This document shows positions 55,201 through 60,000 of a stretch of 60,000 nt of DNA, piece after piece. Position 1 is the stretch's first letter. The number at the start of each line of letters is the position of its first letter. The notes below the pieces were generated by a model. That model searched no databases, had not been told where the DNA came from, and was given only the letters and a program-made list of their open reading frames with translations. The DNA is taken from the NCBI GenBank assembly GCA_914767715.1, contig OU612073.1, positions 15,750,001 to 15,810,000 of the forward strand, given 5' to 3'. The position numbers and the translations under genes were made by a program. This DNA comes from Membranipora membranacea (lineage: Eukaryota > Bryozoa > Gymnolaemata > Cheilostomatida > Membraniporidae).

Positions 55201-56579
55201 AAATAAATTAGTTGCTGTGGTGGTCTCATGATTTATTTAAATGGCCGTTCATGAGTATCCTCTGGGATTTGTCATTTAATCTATCACCGATTCAAAGTGC
55301 CAAATTAGCACCTGAATTAAATTTGTGACGCCGAATTAAGCCATGAATTAAGCAATTCGGGTTGTAATTCAGGCAGCATTTTGGCAAATTCGGGTGACTC
55401 GAATAATGCGGCATTTTGAAAGAATGAAGTTAATTCGGGTCTTAATTTGATGTGTAAACTGGGCATAAAACCGTTTTGTGCACTTGCTAATTCAGTGTCA
55501 GGCAAAAGGTGCCATAGGATTTACTATATTGAGTCACCATTCTCCCTGCTATTATAGAGCTTTTGTATGAATGCAGAGCAAACTTGTTGTTTGATAACAC
55601 AAACTTCAATGACTTCCATTTGTTATGCAATGCAACTTATGATGCTAAAAAAAAACCGCCCTTCACAATTAATGTCTTTTGTTTCAAACCATGATCAATG
55701 AATAGCTATAATACTACCTCGTCCTCAAAGTTAGGTGCAGTACCTTAGGACATTAGGAAGTTGTCTGGGGAATTAATGAATTGAAAGCCTTAATTAAAAA
55801 GAAGCAAATTTCCTTGTAAGCATGCATGCAGTATGCATGTAGTATTCTTTGTATTTTCTTAAATCTTAACAACCACATAACATGTTATGGATACTCTACA
55901 TACTCAATATAATAGCTATATGGTCCCAGTTCCACTGAGGGAGCATTCTATAAGGATTGTTCCAGCCGCAGCACTGTCGGATGTTTTTACTTTCTCTACC
56001 TTAGCATATGGAACTTGGTGCTAGCTATCATTAAGTCATGCCCAAATTAGCACAGCTTAACTGCTAATATTTGTTCATCTTAGGATTATATAACCTTATC
56101 GCTAAGGTCCCCTTTTTTGTATGAGTTAGTATGAGCTGAGTACGATTGAAAATAACCTATCTCAGACACAACTCCCCCCCTACAAACTAGAAAAAGGTTG
56201 GTTCCGAACATACTGTTAGTTTATTCAAAACTTTCTGGTGTTCTTCAAACTTTGCTGATTTGTGTTATAATCGGATGCAGATTTTAATTCCTTGATATGA
56301 TTTCTTCTTCTTTTCCAGAAACTGATATACTTCTCTAGAATGGAGGACTACGCAGCGCATCCAGAAACAGTAGTGCCAGAAATATTTAAGTTTGTTGGTG
56401 AGGATGCATCTGATATTGATCTAGGCTTGACCAAGAAGGTAGTAAACAAAGGGAGACTGGGCAAACCTGTACACCAGAAAACTATAGATTTACTGGATAA
56501 GTTTTTCCAGCCGTTCAATGATGAGCTTGCAGAAATGCTAGGAGACGATAAATGGAAATATGTAAGAGAATCGATATAA
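49230..56579 (+). CDS. CHST15-like carbohydrate sulfotransferase, gene 4
   Basis: Six exons: 49230-49549, 51483-51593, 51769-51957, 52500-52701, 52872-53120, 56319-56579; 443 aa. I start at ATG 49230 (MRGISNGAASLIITAG), aligned with the other copies, rather than an in-frame ATG nine codons earlier. The anchor is about 7-24. Its stem is longer than in genes 1 and 3 and ends HVKTLKDISKQMFVS. GFHKCGTTD is at 159-167, and RNPTDRFLSHY is intact. Exon 2 uses a GTTTGT donor. The exon 4 coding frame continues open into the upstream intron, but the acceptor TGTTTGTAG is placed as in gene 3. Exons 2, 4 and 6 are closer to gene 3 than exons 1 and 5 are. Intron 1 has a perfect hairpin; intron 5 (3.2 kb) has a LINE tail. 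Confidence 0.88.
50894..51001. repeat. long near-perfect hairpin
   Basis: Left arm TGGATCAATATTAGCCTGGG and onward through CAGGCTGTC, GGTCAGGGTGGGTGGGG; right arm CCACCCACCCAACCCCGACC then GACAGCCTGCCCAGG and CTAATATTGATCA. The arms are about 48 bp with a loop of about 10. It lies in intron 1 of gene 4. Confidence 0.8.
51035..51125. mobile_element. short MITE half plus poly-G end
   Basis: GAGCAACCGGAATGCAAGTA and ATTGGATTTAACTT match the end of the MITE copies at 48,555 and 51,996. Next to it, GGGGGCTCAGAC matches the poly-G ends around 40,690-41,190. Confidence 0.45.
51996..52075. mobile_element. short MITE, complete copy
   Basis: TCCATTTGCCTGCATTCAGA and, inverted, GGAATGCAGGCAATTGGATT bound an 80-bp segment just downstream of gene 4 exon 3. 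There is no coding capacity. Confidence 0.55.
53203..53405 (-). mobile_element. LINE 3'-tail fragment (gene 4 intron 5)
   Basis: About 200 bp homologous to the tail at 36,460-36,640. Shared blocks include AAAGGTATTTTGTCTTTTGG, TTCTGCACTTGGATGG and GAGCTGCATTAGTT. There is a small CCATCC expansion near its end. Confidence 0.65.
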
Positions 56580-56959
56580 ACGAACAAGCTACCGAGATAG
56601 TAAAATATTGTTTATATGTTCAATCAACTCGCCATTATATTATATTATATTGTATTATAGTGTAGTATGTTATATTAAATAATATATATATATCATATTG
56701 TATAACTAAATTGCCATGCAGTGACATTCAAGGATGTTTAACAGTTAAAATAATTTGTTATTTTTTACTGGTAGGATGTATTTTACCTGCATATCTAATA
56801 ATCACTGTAAAAAGAATATGCTGCATTACATGTAATAAATAAATATAAATAGAATATTGTATAAACTTTACTTGCAAACAACATTCAAGACCAATAATCT
56901 AAATCTAAGTCATATGATCTTGTTGAAAAGTGCCTTCGGCTTGAGTATCAGTGTATATA
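56580..56959. other. 3' UTR and flank of gene 4
   Basis: AT-rich. Alternating TATAT tracts at 56,636-56,700, then AATAAA at 56,834-56,839, the best candidate poly(A) signal for gene 4. Confidence 0.45.
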
Positions 56960-57640
56960 TTACATATTTATTCTGGTGACTTTTGTCCAGCAAATAAAGA
57001 TAAAAAGAATATCTTTTAAAAGAGAAATGCAAATTGAGTAAGTTATTAAAGTGTGTGTGAAACAAAAAATAAAGAATAAAAAAGCAAGTATTAAAAAGTA
57101 GAAAGGTTTATACACTAAAATGTGGCTTCTGACAGCTAACTTGAAAGATTTGAGATCATGGCACAGCTTGATGTTCGGGGGCAAGTCATTGTATAGTTTG
57201 GCACCAAAGTTCGCTAGGGAGAACCTGTATTTGTCCTTGGATAGCATCAAAACCTCACTTTTTCCAAGCCGTGTATCACTTTTTAATTTTAAAGGCATAA
57301 GGCTGGCATCAATAATTGGGACCAATTTGTTTATCAGTTTGAAAAATGTTAAAATGTATAAATAATGGTATCGCTTGGTGATAAAAAGAATATTGTGCCT
57401 CTGCCTCGCCTCAACTGTCGGGCAATTTAGATTTATGATTTTCAAACATCGGTTCTCAATTTTTAGGATGTTTTTTAATATAATAATTAGATCAATAAAG
57501 TAGTGGTGCGCAATATTCGAGGTTTGGTCTTATTAAACCTGTATACCAGATAGCAGCTAATGATTCATTTAAACACCTACGATTTCTCTCATAATTTGCT
57601 ATGATTGGGTATAACTTTTGTTTAAGGTAAAGTAACGGTG
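56960..57640 (-). mobile_element. LINE fragment: reverse transcriptase C-terminal region
   Basis: The minus-strand frame 57,445-56,960 contains TKRYHYLYILTFFKLINKLV and RFSLANFGAKLYNDLPPNIK, then LKSFKLAVRSHIL, the usual end of a non-LTR RT ORF. In another frame just upstream (about 57,635-57,500) are KLYPIIANYERNRR and AAIWYTGLIRPNLEYCAPLL. A frameshift and stops show it is dead. Confidence 0.75.
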
Positions 57641-59647
57641 TCGGTGAATTTTTATAATACCATTATAGTCGGATAGGTAATTTGAAACTATTGGTTATAC
57701 AAAAAAGTTTTTTGCAATATCTTCATCGATTTATTTTTTATTGCTAATTACAGTATTTACTACAATTACTACGAATACTATGAAACAGAGCGCGAGAAAA
57801 TTATTTATGAATGAAATTATCCACACTTTGCGCATGACGCAACGAGCTATACCAGCAGTGTGTGAAATCAGCTATCAGCTGGAAATGGTGGTGTAATAGC
57901 AGTCTGATAACACAAACAACTGCTTTGGGCATGGCAATCAGAGGATAATGACAGCATTGATCATGAAACAATAGGATATTTGAATATGACAGAACAGGCT
58001 AAAAAATGCACAAAGTTGTCTTTTCAATGTCAGGAGGAAGACAATTCACTCTGTCTTTTTTACAGCTGATGTTGAAATATCCTGCTGATTCCCAAATTAT
58101 TGGTCATCAAATTAGGTCAACCGGAAACATCTCTGTTTCATTCATAAAAATTATTATCTGATTACCGAAGTGGAGATTATGTTGTATTATTGGCCACAGA
58201 TTTGGATAAACATGTCCAAATCAGTGTGTAAATGCTTACATGTATTTATAGCTACGTCTAATTTTGATAATAATATTATTCATATTAGTAAGTATTATTT
58301 GTAACACACTGTATTGTGAATGTATTCTATGCAGGAGCAATACCAAGTGGCACATGTACTCTGTGCCAATTGGAAAACTTTCAGAATTTGTACCTTGAGC
58401 TGAACTCCCTTCATTAAAGTGCCTCGACCGGTATATAAGGGCCAGTCAATGTAAAGCGATCACCCAGCCATATCAAATTCAAATGGGGTTAGCAGCATTC
58501 AAATTCCTCCTGCTTTTTTGGAATTAAGAGGAGAAGCAGTGAATTATTTTTAATGGGAATCAGACAAGCTGATGCGGAATTGTGTGATACACATGCCCAA
58601 TAAATTTTCATTCCAATAATGGCATTGGAAAGTGGTGAAAATATGACTGATGTCATACGAAATTGCCCAGTTCCGATGATTTCAAATCATCCGCTTCAAA
58701 ATATACGAGCTCTTATTGGTCAGTTTTGACGTTATGATTTATGGTTTTAGAGGTTGCCTAGATACCGTTGTCAAGATTGAAATTGACCGTTGTAATTAAA
58801 CCCTATAATCCCAAGTGTGATGAGCCAACACAACAATAGCTATATCATAGCTTCTATTCAACTTTTTTTATGGGTGTCTGCAAATCACAATTTCTTATAT
58901 AACACACTTGACCACTTGAGAACGCAACGTGGACTGGCTGTTAGAGGCGGAGACCAAGGCCATTCTCCGCCTCTAATTACATTGATCAGCCAATGGTCTT
59001 GCCTGTCACTTCACATGATTAATCCCCGTGCACCCCCTTCGATTCCTACCTCTTTAAAGCGCTATGACATTAAAGGGAAAAATAATGTCCACATCCTAAG
59101 TATGGGCGCAATGTGATACATTAGTCATATTGTTTATGATATTATCATTATTATTACACTTTTTATTGAGATTACCATAAAAGTATGTTACGAACAAAGT
59201 AACAGCTCGTTGTCCTCATAGACAAACAAAAATATAAACAATTAGATTTCAAAAGTGGAGAGTAAAATTTGATTGGCTGAAAAGATTTATATAATACTGA
59301 CTAATATGAATCGATAAAAAAATCTTGATCTACCGTCGGCTAAATCTACAGTCATTATCTATAATGTTAACATCATCACTTTCCCTAAATCGTGAGTATA
59401 GTATATTTGACAGATAAGTGCGGTGTTATGATATCCAAAAAATCACAAACGCAAATATGAATAAGAGATCTTAGTTGCATTTCCATAGAAAATACAAGAC
59501 AAGAGCAAAGTATTAAAATATCTTTGCTCCAGTTGGCTCAATGCTGCTGCAGTAACATCATGATCCAGACGTTTTAACATTGATATTCAATTTAGGACAG
59601 CAGACTCAGCATCTTTCAAGGTTTAATTTACAGATCATTCTGCCAAC
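57641..59647. other. spacer upstream of sulfotransferase gene 5
   Basis: The longest frame (99 aa, 58,817-59,116) spans a hairpin at 58,941-58,977 (TTAGAGGCGGAGA with its inverse) and is probably non-coding. Nothing else is recognised. The gene 5 promoter should lie at the right end. Confidence 0.45.
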
Positions 59648-59832
59648 ATGAGAGGGATCTCCAAAGGTACTGCTCTGTCGTTAATAATTGCAGTTACAGC
59701 ACTTTATGTAATTTTTACGACATATACATCTCAAACAAGATCAGCTAAAGCACTAGCACATACACTTATGGCAGCAATGGATAGAAAACTTGCTGCTGCT
59801 TCTGTACAGCCGCAGCTGTTCATCTCTAACTT
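59648..59832 (+). CDS. CHST15-like sulfotransferase gene 5, first exon (cut by window edge)
   Basis: MRGISKGTALSLIIAVTALY begins as in gene 4, giving a membrane anchor at about 7-24. It ends ATC TCT AAC TT before GTGAGT, the same phase and closing residues (ISN/VSN-L) as gene 4. The stem is much shorter: 61 codons here against 92-106 in the others. Exons 2-6 would lie beyond position 60,000. Confidence 0.78.
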
Positions 59833-60000
59833 GTGAGTTTATTCCAGTTGGTTTAGTCTAATACTGAAAAAAATATTCACCTTTCTTTGTCTATTATGTT
59901 TTGATTTTTTCAACTTAGGCGACTGCATAAAAATCTAAGTACAAATAGATATCATCGTGGTGCTTTACCCATTATGAGGTTACTTCAAGGGAAATCCTGC

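Noticed and set aside
58817-59116. 99-aa plus-strand frame
   Set aside because: It runs through a 13-bp-arm hairpin (58,941-58,977), shows no domain or splice context and probably arose by chance.

Overview
The window looks like nuclear DNA of an invertebrate animal, probably marine. It is AT-rich, its genes have many short exons with GT..AG introns, and it is full of fragmented LINEs, tRNA-derived SINEs, MITEs and foldback elements. I cannot name the species. There are no bacterial-type operons, rRNA genes or CRISPR arrays.

Layout. About 1-9,250 is gene-poor and repeat-rich, with a 2.3 kb DNA transposon (TIRs of about 60 bp, apparent 9-bp target duplication) at 5,683-7,987. About 9,250-15,156 (minus strand) is the most unusual part: a non-coding, UHG/GAS5-like snoRNA host gene of about 17 short exons in which almost every intron holds one box C/D snoRNA. 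Fifteen snoRNAs of four families (A-D) lie here, plus one decayed copy. Immediately upstream on the same strand is RPL5 (15,328-17,737, six coding exons, 297 aa), whose introns 4 and 5 carry two more family D snoRNAs. Divergently transcribed from RPL5 is a taxilin gene (18,905-26,181, ten coding exons). A small sushi-domain gene follows on the minus strand (26,894-28,351), then a perfect 10 x 12-bp minisatellite.

From 30,083 to the right edge lies a tandem, same-strand array of CHST15-like carbohydrate sulfotransferase genes with identical six-exon architecture. Three are complete (431, 429 and 443 aa). One is an orphan first exon (35,598-35,875) that may be an alternative promoter for the next gene, and one is cut by the window edge (59,648 onward). 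Each encodes a type II membrane anchor, a variable stem, a 5'-PAPS-binding GFHKCG(T/S)TD motif and a 3'-phosphate-binding RNPTDRF.SHY motif.

How it fits together. The left half is a ribosome-biogenesis neighbourhood: a 60S ribosomal protein gene and an adjacent snoRNA host gene. Families B and C pair with the same universally conserved 28S segment (GUGAGCUGGG). Their D' spacing predicts methylation of the nucleotides equivalent to yeast 25S A2946 and C2948, and a 2-nt shift inside family B moves the predicted target from one to the other. Family D pairs with a second conserved 28S segment through two adjacent guides. The right half is a recently expanded Golgi sulfotransferase cluster in which exons are conserved, introns are rebuilt by repeats, and the first exon diverges. 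rRNA sequences and yeast numbering are from memory.
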